Source: Streptomyces sp. NBC_00102
GTDB lineage: Bacteria; Actinomycetota; Actinomycetes; Streptomycetales; Streptomycetaceae
Reading direction: 5' to 3'
DNA: 64,000 bases
NCBI RefSeq assembly: GCF_026343115.1
Contig: NZ_JAPEMC010000003.1
Coordinates: 62,001-126,000 of the forward strand
This document shows positions 29,479 to 38,632 of the stretch, in pieces. Numbering within the stretch: the first letter of the stretch is position 1; each line of letters starts with the position of its first letter. Under the pieces are notes generated by a model. It was not told the DNA's origin, ran no database searches, and was given only the letters and a program-made list of their open reading frames with translations. Both the position numbers and the translations under genes were made by a program.

Positions 29479-31005
29479 TCACTCCACGCCCTTGGCCAGC
29501 CGCTCGCGCAGCTCCCGCTTGAGGATCTTGCCGCTGGCGTTGCGGGGCAGGTCGTCCACGAAGACGACGCGCTTGGGGGCCTTGAAGGAGGTGAGCCGCT
29601 CGCGGACGTGGGCGATCAGCCCGGCGGCGGTCGCGTCGGAGGCGGTCGCCGTGTCGCGCAGGACGACCACGGCGGTGACGGCCTCGATCCAGCGTTCGTC
29701 GGGGAGTCCGACGACGGCGGTCTCGGCCACCTCGGGGTGGGTGTAGAGGGCGTCCTCGACCTGGCGGGACGCGATGAGGACGCCGCCGGAGTTGATGACG
29801 TCCTTCACCCGGTCCACGACGGTGAAGTAACCGTCCGCGTCACGCACCGCGAGGTCACCGGAGTGGAACCAGCCGTCGCGGAAGGCCTCTTCGGTCTCCT
29901 CGGGACGCTCCCAGTATCCCTGGCACAACTGCGGTGAGCGGTAGACGATTTCACCCGAGGTGCCGTCCGGAACCTCCTTGCCGTCCTCGTCCACCACGCG
30001 TGCCTCGACGAAGAGGACGGGCCTGCCGCAGGAGTCCATCCGCCCTTCGTGCTCGTCGGGGCCGAGGACGAGGGCGAGGGGGCCGATCTCGCTCTGGCCG
30101 AAGCAGTTGTGGAAGGCGAGGCCGGGCAGGCGGGCGCGCAGGCGTTCCAGGACGGGCACCGGCATGATCGACGCCCCGTAGAACGCCTTGCGCAGGGCAC
30201 ACAGGTCCCGGTTGGTGAACTCCGGGTGGTTGGCGAGAGAGATCCAGACGGTGGGCGGGGCGAAGAGGCTGTCCGCCCGCCCCGCCTCCACCAGGTCGAA
30301 GATCCGGCCCGGGTCGGGGGCGTCCAGGACGGTGTTCTCCGCGCCCACGGCGAGGTACGGCAGCAGGAAGACGTGCATCTGCGCGGAGTGGTAGAGCGGC
30401 AGCGAGTGCACCGGCCGGTCGGCGGCGTCGAGGCCGAGCGCGGTGAGGGCGCTGACGTACTCGTGCACGAGGGCACCGTGGGTCATCATCGCGCCCTTCG
30501 GCAGGGCGGTGGTCCCCGAGGTGTAGAGCAGCTGCACGAGGTCGTCGGCGCCGGGGGCGCGTTCGGGGGTGAACGGGCGGGGCGTGGCGAGCGCTTCGAG
30601 CAGGGAGCCCGGCGCGTCGCGCAGGGTCCGTACCCGGTGTCCGGCGGGAACGCGGTCCACGAGGTCCGGGTCGGTGAGGACGAGGGAGCTGCCGGAGTCG
30701 CCGAGGAGGTGGCTCAGGTCGTCGCCCTTGAGGTTCTGGTTGACCGGTACGTGGATGAGGCCGGCACGGGCGCAGGCGAGGTAGGCGATCGGGTAGACGT
30801 CGGAGTTGTGCGCGTAGGTGGCGACCCGGTCGCCGTGCCGCAGCCCGTGCTCGCCGGTCAGGACGGCGGCGGCGGTCGTGACCGCGGTGTCCAGTTCGGC
30901 GTAGGTCCACGACCGGTCCGCGTACCGGATCGCGGTGCGGTCGGGGGTGCGCCGGGCGCTGCGGGTGAGGAAGCCGTCGACCGTGCTGCTTCGTGCTCCT
31001 GTCAT
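29479..31005 (-). CDS. Acyl-CoA synthetase (AMP-forming)
   Basis: A 508-residue ANL-superfamily adenylate-forming enzyme. It has the P-loop-like motif LLYTSGTTALPKGAMMTH (about 165-185), the A5 region CFGQSEIGPLALV, the A7/A8 block WFHSGDLAVRDADGYFTVVDRVKDVINSGG and the C-terminal catalytic lysine in LPRNASGKILKRELRE. It activates a carboxylic acid to acyl-AMP and then acyl-CoA; the chain type cannot be read from sequence. It is a monocistronic gene divergent from a secreted hydrolase by 230 bp. ATG 31005. Confidence 0.9.
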   Translation of the reverse strand: MTGARSSTVDGFLTRSARRTPDRTAIRYADRSWTYAELDTAVTTAAAVLTGEHGLRHGDRVATYAHNSDVYPIAYLACARAGLIHVPVNQNLKGDDLSHLLGDSGSSLVLTDPDLVDRVPAGHRVRTLRDAPGSLLEALATPRPFTPERAPGADDLVQLLYTSGTTALPKGAMMTHGALVHEYVSALTALGLDAADRPVHSLPLYHSAQMHVFLLPYLAVGAENTVLDAPDPGRIFDLVEAGRADSLFAPPTVWISLANHPEFTNRDLCALRKAFYGASIMPVPVLERLRARLPGLAFHNCFGQSEIGPLALVLGPDEHEGRMDSCGRPVLFVEARVVDEDGKEVPDGTSGEIVYRSPQLCQGYWERPEETEEAFRDGWFHSGDLAVRDADGYFTVVDRVKDVINSGGVLIASRQVEDALYTHPEVAETAVVGLPDERWIEAVTAVVVLRDTATASDATAAGLIAHVRERLTSFKAPKRVVFVDDLPRNASGKILKRELRERLAKGVE

Positions 31006-31187
31006 GGCCGGAATCCTGTGTGCGCGGGGGCCGCCGGTCAAGGGTGGCGCGGACACCGGAGGGAGGCGTCCACAACGCCCCTTTTCCGATGGCCCGTCAA
31101 TTGTCGCCGTGCACGACCCCGTACGGAACGGGAGCGGCGACAGTACCCTCTCTTCCGGCAACAAGTTTCACGATCGGAAGCAGTTTC

Positions 31188-31200
31188 GAAAGTTACTTTC
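31188..31200. promoter_or_regulatory. Palindrome before secreted hydrolase
   Basis: GAAAGT-T-ACTTTC is a perfect inverted repeat directly after TTTC, 37 bp before the chosen start at 31237. It resembles the CGAAAxTTTCG-type motifs described near streptomycete polysaccharide-use genes, although the likeness is partial. Confidence 0.4.
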
Positions 31201-31236
31201 ATGCGGATGTCGGACACGGACCGAGAGGGATCACTG

Positions 31237-33099
31237 ATGACCGGGGACACGAAGGGTTTCGGAATCGGCCGGCGGAGGCTGGGCGGCGGGATACTCGCGC
31301 TCGGCGGGGCTCTCGCCCTGGCGCCGCTCCCGCTGGCGGGTACGGCGGCGGCCGCCGAGCGGGGCACCGAGACCTCCGGGGCGGAGGCGACTTCGAGAAC
31401 GGGAACGGGAACGGGCATGACGGCAACGGCGAAGCGGCCCACCCTGCGGCACGGCTCCGCCGGGCGGGCCGGGCTGATCGAGGAACGACTGAGCGAGCTC
31501 GTCGAGGTGGCCGGCGCCTACCTGGAGGACTCCCCCAAACACCCGTGGTACGCCGGAGCGGTGCTGCTCGCGGCGCGCGGCGGCACCGTGGCTCTGCACC
31601 GGCCGATCGGGATGGCGGTCCGGTACTCGGCGTACGACGAGAAGACCGACACGGGCGTGGAGTTCCCCGCCGACCAGCAGGTACCGATGACCGAGGACAC
31701 CGTCTTCGACCTGGCCTCCGTGTCCAAGCTCTTCACCTCGATCCTGGCGGTGCAGCAGATCGAACGGGGCCGGCTCACCCTGGAGGCCACGGTCGCCTCG
31801 TACCTCCCCGAGTTCGCCGGGGGCGGCAAGGGCGAGGTGACGGTACATCAACTTCTGACGCACACATCGGGTTTCCGGTCCTGGATCCCCCTCTACAAGG
31901 CACCGACCCGGGAGGGAAAGCTCCAGCTCGTCTGGGACGAGGCGCTCATCGCCGCCCCCGGTACCGCGTACCTCTACTCCGACCTCAATCTGATCTCGCT
32001 CCAGCTGATCCTGGAGAAGATCACCGGTCGCACCCTCGACGTCCTGCTCCGGGAAGAGATCACCGAGCCCCTGGGGATGCGGCGCACCCGCTACAACCCG
32101 CCCGCGTCCTGGCTGCCGGACATCGCCGCGACCGAGGACGCCCGGCTGCCGTGGTCAGGGCTCGACCGGGGGCTCGTCCGGGGCGAGGTGCACGACGAGA
32201 ACGCGTACTCGCTCGGCGGGGTGGCCGGGCACGCGGGGGTCTTCTCCCGCGCCTGGGACCTGGCGATCCTCGCCCGGACACTGCTCAACGGCGGAATCTA
32301 CGGGCGTGCCCGCATCCTGTCCGAGGAGTCGGTCGAGCTGATGTTCACCGACTTCAACTCCGCGTTCCCCGGCGACGCGCACGGGCTGGGGTTCGAACTC
32401 CACCAGCACTGGTACATGGGCGCGATGGCCACCCCGCGCACGGCGGGCCACACCGGGTTCACCGGCACCAGCCTGGTGATCGACCCCACGACCGACTCCT
32501 TCCTGATCGTACTCGGCAACTCCGTCCACCCGGTGCGCAATTGGCGCTCGGGCAGCGCACCTCGGGTCGCCTCCGCCGACCGGATGGCGCGCGCCGTCGC
32601 GGTCCGCCCGGCGCACGGGCGCACCGCGTGGTTCTCCGGGATGGCGAGCGCGTCCAGCGCCCTGCTCACGCTGCCCGCCGTGCGTCCCGTCTCCGGGCCG
32701 GCCCGGCTGGAGTGTGCGCTCTGGTGGGACACCGAACCGGATGCGGACGCCCTGTATCTGGAGGTGTCCACCGACGCGGGGGCCGTCTGGCAGCCGGTTC
32801 CGTTCACCACCGTGCCCGCCGGCGCCGGGGCGCACGGTACCGCGACCGCGCACCCGGCGGGGACGGTCTCCGGCTGGTCCGGGCGTGTCTGGCACACCGT
32901 GGACGCGGACCTGGGCGCCTGGCGCGGGCAGGCGATCCAGCTGCGCTGGCGTTACGCGACGGACAAGCTGTACGTGGGGCGCGGGGTCTACGCCGACGCG
33001 ATCCGGGTGAAGGACGCGGGCCGGGTGCTCTTCGACGAGGCCCGCCCGGCCGACGCGGCCCGCGTCACGGCGGTCGGCTGGGCCCCTTCCGCCGACTGA
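31237..33099 (+). CDS. Exported beta-lactamase-family serine hydrolase
   Basis: A 620-residue protein. The N-terminus has twin arginines (GFGIGRRRLGGGILALGGALALAPLPLAGTAAAA), suggesting Tat export. The catalytic domain follows the class C beta-lactamase/penicillin-binding fold with SxxK in DLASVSKLFTS, YxN-like YSDLN after YL, and a C-terminal HTGFTGTS in place of KTG. The last 180 residues form an extra beta-rich domain. Such enzymes act as esterases, D-peptidases or lactamases; the substrate is unknown. ATG 31237 has GAGAGGGA upstream; ATGs at 31201 and 31207 are alternatives. Confidence 0.85.
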   Translation: MTGDTKGFGIGRRRLGGGILALGGALALAPLPLAGTAAAAERGTETSGAEATSRTGTGTGMTATAKRPTLRHGSAGRAGLIEERLSELVEVAGAYLEDSPKHPWYAGAVLLAARGGTVALHRPIGMAVRYSAYDEKTDTGVEFPADQQVPMTEDTVFDLASVSKLFTSILAVQQIERGRLTLEATVASYLPEFAGGGKGEVTVHQLLTHTSGFRSWIPLYKAPTREGKLQLVWDEALIAAPGTAYLYSDLNLISLQLILEKITGRTLDVLLREEITEPLGMRRTRYNPPASWLPDIAATEDARLPWSGLDRGLVRGEVHDENAYSLGGVAGHAGVFSRAWDLAILARTLLNGGIYGRARILSEESVELMFTDFNSAFPGDAHGLGFELHQHWYMGAMATPRTAGHTGFTGTSLVIDPTTDSFLIVLGNSVHPVRNWRSGSAPRVASADRMARAVAVRPAHGRTAWFSGMASASSALLTLPAVRPVSGPARLECALWWDTEPDADALYLEVSTDAGAVWQPVPFTTVPAGAGAHGTATAHPAGTVSGWSGRVWHTVDADLGAWRGQAIQLRWRYATDKLYVGRGVYADAIRVKDAGRVLFDEARPADAARVTAVGWAPSAD

Positions 33100-33158
33100 G
33101 CGGCGCCGCGCGGTGCGCGTGCGGTGGCGCCGGTACCCGGAAAACCCCGGTGGTCCCC

Positions 33159-34724
33159 TCAGAGCCCCAGCGCGGCCATCGCCGCGTTGTGGCCGGGGAC
33201 CCCGCTGACCCCGCCGCCGCGCACCGCCCCGGCGCCGCAGAGCAGGACGTTGGCGTACGAGGTCTCCACGCCCCAGCGGCCGCTGTGCTCGGTGGCGTAC
33301 GGGAAGGAGAGGTCCCGGTGGAAGATGTGCCCACCGGGCAGGCCCAGTTCGCGCTCCAGGTCGAGCGGGGTCTTCGCCTCGACGCAGGGGGCGCCGTTCT
33401 CGTCGCGGGCGAGGCAGTCGGCGATCGGCTCCTCCAGGTGGGCGTCCAGCTGCGCCAGGGTCGCGGCGAGGAGTGTGTCGCGGCTGCCCGCGTTGTCGGC
33501 CGCGAACAGCCGGGCAGGGGTGTGCAGCCCGAAGAGGGTGAGGGTGTGGAAGCCGCGCTCCGCGAGTCCGGGACCGAGGATCGAGGGATCGGTCAGGGAA
33601 TGGCAGTAGATCTCGGACGGCGGCGCGCTCGGCAGCCGCCCTTCGGCCGCCTCCCGGTGGGCGGTGGCCAGCGCCTCGTACCCCTCGGCGATGTGGAACG
33701 TACCGCCGAAGGCCGCACGGGGGTCGACGGACCGGTCGCGCAGCCGGGGCAGCCGGGTGAGCAGCATGTTCACCTTGAGCTGGGCCCCCTCGGGCGGGGC
33801 GGACGGTTCGCCCGCGTCCCCGGTGAGCGCGGCGAGTTCCCGGGGGGAGGCGTTGACCAGGACCCGGCGGGCGGCGACGGTGTGCTCGCCCCGGTCGTCG
33901 CGGACGGTGACCTCTGCGCGGGTGCCGTCCGTCTCGATCCGTACCGCCTCGTGCCGGGTGCGGATCTCGGCGCCGGCGGAACGCGCCGCGTCGGCGAGCG
34001 CGTCGGTGAGGGCGCCCATGCCGCCGACGGGGACGTCCCAGTCGCCCGTGCCGTTGCCGATGACGTGGTAGAGGAAGCAGCGGTTCTGGCGCAGCTCCGG
34101 GTCGTGGGCGTCGGCGAACGTACCGATCAGCGCGTCGGTCAGGACGACCCCGCGGACCAGGTCGTCGGCGAACCGCTTCTCCACGGCGACGCCGAGCGGT
34201 TCCTCGAACAGCGTCCGCCAGGCGGTGTCGTCGCCGACGCGCGCCCGCAACTCGGCCCGTTCGGGGAGGGGTTCGGTGAGCGTGGGAAAGACGCGCCCGG
34301 CCACCTGCCGCGTCATCCCGTAGAACCGCTGCCAGGCTTCGTACTCCCGGTCCCCGCCGGTGAGCGCGGCGAAGCTCTCCCGGGTGCGGCCGTCGCCGAC
34401 GAGCAGCCCGGTGGCGGCCCCGCCGCGCACGGCAGGGGTGTACGAGGAGACGGTGCGCCTGCGCGTGGTGAAGCGGAGCCCGAGATCGCGGACCACCTTG
34501 TGCGGCAGCAGGGAGACCAGGTAGGAGTACCGGGAGAGCCGGGCGTCGACCCCGGCGAACGGGCGGGTGGAGACGGCCGCGCCGCCGGTGGTCCCCAGCC
34601 GCTCCAGTACGAGGACCGACTGTCCGGCCCGGGCGAGATAGGCGGCGGCCACCAGTCCGTTGTGGCCGCCGCCCACGATCACGGCGTCGTAACTCTTCTG
34701 GGTCGTGCTTCCGGGTACGGTCAT
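33159..34724 (-). CDS. FAD-dependent oxidoreductase (phytoene-desaturase-like)
   Basis: A 521-residue flavoprotein. The N-terminal Rossmann motif YDAVIVGGGHNGLVAAAYLARAGQSVLVLE (about 12-41) binds FAD, and the C-terminal LLCGAGAVRGGGVSGVPGHNAAMAAL is the second flavin-contacting block of the phytoene desaturase/PYROXD2-like group. The middle part carries FLYHVIGNGTGDWDVPVGGMGALTDALADAA. It probably oxidises C-C or C-N bonds of a hydrophobic substrate; no carotenoid genes are adjacent. It is convergent with the serine hydrolase and divergent from the PHP gene. ATG 34724. Confidence 0.87.
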   Translation of the reverse strand: MTVPGSTTQKSYDAVIVGGGHNGLVAAAYLARAGQSVLVLERLGTTGGAAVSTRPFAGVDARLSRYSYLVSLLPHKVVRDLGLRFTTRRRTVSSYTPAVRGGAATGLLVGDGRTRESFAALTGGDREYEAWQRFYGMTRQVAGRVFPTLTEPLPERAELRARVGDDTAWRTLFEEPLGVAVEKRFADDLVRGVVLTDALIGTFADAHDPELRQNRCFLYHVIGNGTGDWDVPVGGMGALTDALADAARSAGAEIRTRHEAVRIETDGTRAEVTVRDDRGEHTVAARRVLVNASPRELAALTGDAGEPSAPPEGAQLKVNMLLTRLPRLRDRSVDPRAAFGGTFHIAEGYEALATAHREAAEGRLPSAPPSEIYCHSLTDPSILGPGLAERGFHTLTLFGLHTPARLFAADNAGSRDTLLAATLAQLDAHLEEPIADCLARDENGAPCVEAKTPLDLERELGLPGGHIFHRDLSFPYATEHSGRWGVETSYANVLLCGAGAVRGGGVSGVPGHNAAMAALGL

Positions 34725-34820
34725 CCGCCTTCGTAACACGGGACGGCCGTGCACGGCCAGAGGTGCGCGCGGGGCAGCCTGGCGGGCTCCGCGGCATGGC
34801 GGGAGCCGGGGCCGGAGACC

Positions 34821-34862
34821 GTGTCCGGCGTGTCGCGGAGAGCGCCCCGACACGCCGGACAC
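34821..34862. repeat. 15-bp inverted repeat in divergent promoter region
   Basis: GTGTCCGGCGTGTCG (34821-34835) pairs perfectly with CGACACGCCGGACAC (34848-34862) across a 12-nt loop. It lies between two divergent starts (34724 and 34984), where a terminator is not expected. Confidence 0.5.
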
Positions 34863-34983
34863 TCGTGCCCAGGGCTCACGTCCCCGGCCCTCCCGCCGAC
34901 ATGCCGCCCGGCGGCGTGCGCTCGTCGACGGGCCGCCCGGTGGTCGGCAGACTGTCTCCAGGATCCGACCTCGAGGGGGACTC

Positions 34984-35835
34984 GTGACACTGCCGGCGGA
35001 CAGCCATGTGCACAGCGAATGGTCCTGGGACGCGCCGAAGGGCTCGATGGTGCTCTCCTGCGCGCGGGCGGTGGACCTGGGGCTGCCGGCGGTCGCCTTC
35101 ACCGAGCACCTCGACCACACCGTCTGGACCGTCGCCCTCGACGGTCCCCACGCCAGCGACCATCTCGCCGCCCTGGCCACCCCGGACGGACGGCTGACTC
35201 CCCCGGAGTTCGACGTCTCCGGGTATCTGGAGGCGGTCGAGGAGTGCCGCGACCGGTTCCCGGAACTCCGTGTCCTCAGCGGCCTGGAGACGGGAGAGCC
35301 GCACTGGCACGCCGCGGCCGTCTCCGAGGTGCTCGCCACCGGCCGGTTCGACCGGGTGCTCGGCTCCCTGCACTGCCTTCCTCTTCCGGGTGGCGCGGGA
35401 TTCGCCGAGCCGCCGGGCCTGTACGAGCACCGGGGGGCGGCGGAGGTCGTCCGGGAGTACTTGGCGGAGGTGGCCCGGCTGGTCGAGCAGAGCGACGCGT
35501 TCTCCGTGCTGGCCCACATCGACTACCCGATCCGCTACTGGCCACGGCAGAAGGCCGGTCCGTTCGAACTCGCCTCGTTCGAGGAGGAGTTCCGCCACGC
35601 GCTGCGGGCGACCGCCGCCTCGGGCAGGGCGCTGGAGATCAGCACGCGCATTCCGCTGCACGCGACCGTCCTTCGGTGGTGGCACGAGGAGGGCGGAGAC
35701 GCGGTGACGTTCGGAAGCGACGCCCATGAGCCCTCGGGCATCGCCCGCGGGTTCCGTGAGGCGGCGGAGATGGCGGAGGCTCACGGGTTCCGCCCCGGGC
35801 CGAACCCGTACGACCTCTGGGGGCGCGTGGGCTGA
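34984..35835 (+). CDS. PHP-domain phosphatase (HisJ-like)
   Basis: A 283-residue protein of the polymerase-and-histidinol-phosphatase family. Metal-binding motifs are in order: DSHVHSEWSWD (His8, His10), FTEHLDH (about 39-45), GLETGEPHW, LGSLHCLP, LAHIDYP and GSDAHEP. This trinuclear site hydrolyses phosphoesters, histidinol phosphate in HisJ enzymes. No his genes are adjacent, so another substrate is possible. The GTG at 34984 follows AGGGGGA; the first coding residues run straight into the DSHVH motif as in relatives. Confidence 0.87.
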   Translation: MTLPADSHVHSEWSWDAPKGSMVLSCARAVDLGLPAVAFTEHLDHTVWTVALDGPHASDHLAALATPDGRLTPPEFDVSGYLEAVEECRDRFPELRVLSGLETGEPHWHAAAVSEVLATGRFDRVLGSLHCLPLPGGAGFAEPPGLYEHRGAAEVVREYLAEVARLVEQSDAFSVLAHIDYPIRYWPRQKAGPFELASFEEEFRHALRATAASGRALEISTRIPLHATVLRWWHEEGGDAVTFGSDAHEPSGIARGFREAAEMAEAHGFRPGPNPYDLWGRVG

Positions 35836-35842
35836 CCCGGTC

Positions 35843-35872
35843 GGGCCCCCACCACACACACGGTGGGGGTCC
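35843..35872 (+). terminator. Hairpin terminator after PHP gene
   Basis: GGGCCCCCACC (35843-35853) pairs with GGTGGGGGTCC (35862-35872), with one G-T wobble, seven bases after the stop codon. Confidence 0.7.
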
Positions 35873-35944
35873 GGTGCGTCGGCCGGCCTTCGGCCGGTGC
35901 CGTCTGCCAGCCACTTGATCATCGCGAATCCGTCCGCCGGTTAG

Positions 35945-36736
35945 ACGTCGGTCCTGGTCGTCCTTCGTGGGGGCCGTCGGACAGAGCCGACCGCGGTCCG
36001 GGACCTGTACGGCACCGTCCAGGACGCCGGCGCCAACAAGGGTGTCCTGGTCCCGACGTCCGGATTCGGCCCCGGATCGCACGCGTTCGCGCAGGGAAAG
36101 CCGCTGGAACTGGTGGCGGGCTCCGAGCTCGTCGACCTGCTGCAACGCCATGGCCTGCGAGGGTGGCTGGGCAGTCGTGAGCGTCCGGTCCCGGCCCCGC
36201 GGTCCGCACCCGCCGGCCCCGACGCAGACGGCGCGGGCGGGGCCGGCGCGGGCGACCACAACACTCTGGGCATGTACTGGACGGGCAGCGTCACCCTGGA
36301 CGTGTGCGCCCTCGTCTGCCACGGCGGCCGGGTACTCGACGACGACCACTTCGTCTTCTACAACAACCCGCGCACCCCCGACGGCGTGGTGCGCGCGCTG
36401 CCGCCCGCCGCGCCGGACAGGGCCGCTCTGCGGGTGTCCTTCGACGCGCTGCCCGAACGGGCGGACCGACTCGTCGTCGTGGCGGCCGTCGACCCGCTGG
36501 CCGACCCCGCCGCCGACCTGTCCGGCTTCACCAGGGCGGGTATCCGGTTACTCGACGCGGGGGGAACCGAGCTCGACACCCTGGAGGTCTCCGACGGCCG
36601 TCCCGAGGAGACCGCCCTGGTCCTCGGCTCCTTCCGGCGCCGGGCGGGCGGCGACTGGGACTTCGTCGTCGGCGGCAGGGGGTACCGGGGCGGGCTGGCC
36701 GAACTGGTCCGGGACTACGGCCTCGACGTGGACTGA
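35945..36736 (+). pseudogene. Truncated Mrr-type nuclease / TerD fusion
   Basis: The frame opens right after a TAG at 35942. It reads VLVVLRGGRRTEPTAVRDLYGTVQDAGANKGVLVPTSGFGPGSHAFAQGKPLELVAGSELVDLLQRHG, the C-terminal half of an Mrr-like restriction endonuclease domain. It is missing the N-terminal catalytic part and has no ATG or GTG before GTG 36113. After a Pro/Ala linker comes a TerD domain (WTGSVTLDVCALVCHGGRVLDDDHFVFYNNPRTPDGVVRAL). A nuclease-TerD fusion implies a stress or defence role. It is probably a 5'-deleted remnant; translation of the TerD part from 36113 is possible. Confidence 0.65.
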
Positions 36737-36844
36737 CATGCGCCGGGGTCCCGGAATCCCCGGCGGGCCGTCGCGGTGATCCCTGCAACGCCCACCGAGG
36801 GAAAACGTCTCCGGATGCCGGACCCGTCTGCGAGGATCAGGGCC

Positions 36845-37558
36845 ATGCTCCAAGTCTGTTTGAACGGTGCCAGACTCCGCGACGAATGCGCTCAACTCCC
36901 CGTCACCCCGGGGGAACTGGCCTCGGCCGCCCGCGCGGCCGTCGCCGCCGGCGCCCAGGACGTCCACCTCCACCCCAAGAACCACGACGGCGAGGACACG
37001 ATGGAGCCCGCCGCGGTCGCCGCGGCCCTCACAGCCGTGCGGGCGGCGGTCCCCGGCGTCCCCGTGGGGGTGACGACGGGAGCCTGGACGACGCCGGGCC
37101 CCGCGGAGCGCGTCTCGCGGGTCCGTTCCTGGACGGTGCTGCCCGACCACGCGTCGGTGAACTGGCACGAGGACGGTGCCGCCACGGTCGCCGACGCCCT
37201 GCTGGACCGGGGCATCGGCGTCGAGGCGGGCATCTACTCGGGGACGCATGCGGCAGAGCGCTTCCTCGGATGGCCCCGCTCCCACCGCGTGCTGCGCGTC
37301 CTGGCCGAGATCACGGACACCGCTCCGCAGGCCGCGATCCACGCGGCGACCGGGCTTCTGGAGGAGCTCCTCGCCGCGCCGGGACCGTCGGTCCTCCTCC
37401 ACGGCGAGAACGATGCCGCCTGGGCCGTCCTGCGCATGGCCGCCTCCCTCGGGCTGGACATGCGGATCGGCCTGGAAGACGTGCTCCGCCTGCCGGACGG
37501 GACACCCACCGGGAGCAACGCGGACCTCGTCCGGGCGGCACGCGACCTCATCCCGTAG
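36845..37558 (+). CDS. BKACE-family (3-keto-5-aminohexanoate cleavage) protein
   Basis: A 237-residue TIM-barrel protein of the DUF849/BKACE family. It starts MLQVCLNGARLRDECAQLPVTPGELA and carries AGAQDVHLHPKNHDGEDTMEP (zinc-ligand histidines HLHP), VNWHEDGAATVADALLDRG and VLLHGENDAAWAVLRMAASLGLDMRIGLEDVLRLPDG. Characterised members condense beta-keto acids with acetyl-CoA. This one is shorter than the canonical 270-310 residues, a form common in actinomycetes, and the substrate is unknown. ATG 36845 follows GAGGATCAGGG. Confidence 0.85.
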   Translation: MLQVCLNGARLRDECAQLPVTPGELASAARAAVAAGAQDVHLHPKNHDGEDTMEPAAVAAALTAVRAAVPGVPVGVTTGAWTTPGPAERVSRVRSWTVLPDHASVNWHEDGAATVADALLDRGIGVEAGIYSGTHAAERFLGWPRSHRVLRVLAEITDTAPQAAIHAATGLLEELLAAPGPSVLLHGENDAAWAVLRMAASLGLDMRIGLEDVLRLPDGTPTGSNADLVRAARDLIP

Positions 37559-37630
37559 GCGCGGGACAGTCGCCACGGTCCGTCCGCGCCCGCCCGAACC
37601 AGCAGGTCCTGTCATTGTCGTGACGCTGCG

Positions 37631-38062
37631 TCAATGGTCGACCGGCGAGGGGCCGTCCTCCGGAAGCTCGAACAACCGGCCCGCCCTCCGTCTGTTCTCC
37701 TGACGCAGGACGGTGACCCAGGTCCCGAAGTCTCCCGGTCGCAGATACGGGCAGACCAGGCGGTGCGGAATGTGGCATCGGGTACCCGGGACGGGCTCGG
37801 CGTCCCAGAGGTTCATGGCTCTTCCGTCCGGAAGGACGATCCAGCGGTCGTGCGGAGGGACTGTGTGCGCGGCGACGACCATTCCGGGTTCGAGGAGGAC
37901 CCAGTGGTCCCCGTAGTGGGTGGGGTAGCGGTCCTGGCGGAGGTCGCAGAAGGGGCATTCGGGCGGATGGGGCGGGCGCGGGGCGATGGCACCTTCGAGG
38001 AGGGCCTGGTAGATGTGATCGGCACTGTCCGGTCCTGGCGCGGTATTTCCGGTATCCCCCAT
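37631..38062 (-). CDS. DUF6083-like protein
   Basis: A 143-residue soluble protein. CPFCDL near residue 36 looks like half of a zinc knuckle, with later Cys in GTRCHIPHRLVCPY, so a metal site is plausible. The block HWVLLEPGMVVAAHTVPPHDRWIVLPDGRAMNLWDAEP resembles DUF6083, a Streptomyces family without known role that often occurs in variable genomic regions. It starts at ATG 38062 and is convergent with the BKACE gene. Family assignment is from memory of this block. Confidence 0.65.
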   Translation of the reverse strand: MGDTGNTAPGPDSADHIYQALLEGAIAPRPPHPPECPFCDLRQDRYPTHYGDHWVLLEPGMVVAAHTVPPHDRWIVLPDGRAMNLWDAEPVPGTRCHIPHRLVCPYLRPGDFGTWVTVLRQENRRRAGRLFELPEDGPSPVDH

Positions 38063-38632
38063 GTATCCAGGGTCCGGACGGGTCGTCAGATGCGGTAGGA
38101 CGCGATTCGGCCGCTACGGACGGGCCGGCAGCACACGGATGGTGCACGGAACGGCCCGCGAGGCGCTCCGCCGCTCACCCGCATCACGGGGACGGGCCGA
38201 ACCACTCCCCCGTCCACCCGGCCGGGCAGAGGGGCAGGGGCGTGGCCGGACGGCCGTCAGAACGCTCCACCGCCGGGCCGGATGATCTTTCATGACGGCA
38301 ACTCCGTTTTCGGAGTGGCCACCGACGGGGTGACGGTGGTGAGGCCGCGGCGCGCGACCCACCCGCGCCGCTGCGGAGGATGTCGACGTCTCGACTCGTC
38401 GGCGCAGGTGCCTCGTCGGCCCCCTGTCCCGCCGCACTCGGCCTGCATCGTCATGGCCAGGACTCCCACCCGCCGCGCCGACACCCGACGCCCGGCCCCC
38501 GGCCCCCGGCCCCCGGCCCCCGCGGCGATGATCCAACGAAATGCCTCGGGACGACCGGGAAAGCGGTGGCATCCGGAGGCGCGCGGAAAGTAGCTTGTCT
38601 CCGCCCCGCACGCCGCCCCCCGAGGAGTTCTC
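38063..38632. other. Gene-free region with heptamer repeat
   Basis: No frame in these 570 bp has gene-like composition. It contains a perfect tandem run of about four GGCCCCC heptamers near 38493-38522 and a small hairpin ACTCCG-TTTT-CGGAGT (38301-38316). The end carries GAGGAG (38622-38627), the ribosome site for the next gene. Confidence 0.5.

Noticed and set aside
30993..34736. A very long open frame on the plus strand overlapping the serine hydrolase and lying opposite the FAD oxidoreductase
   Set aside because: Arg/Pro/Gly-rich translation without family motifs; two well-supported genes with strong codon bias occupy the region.
38493..38522. Tandem GGCCCCC heptamers as a CRISPR or satellite array
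   Set aside because: Only about four 7-bp units without spacers; simple slippage repeat.
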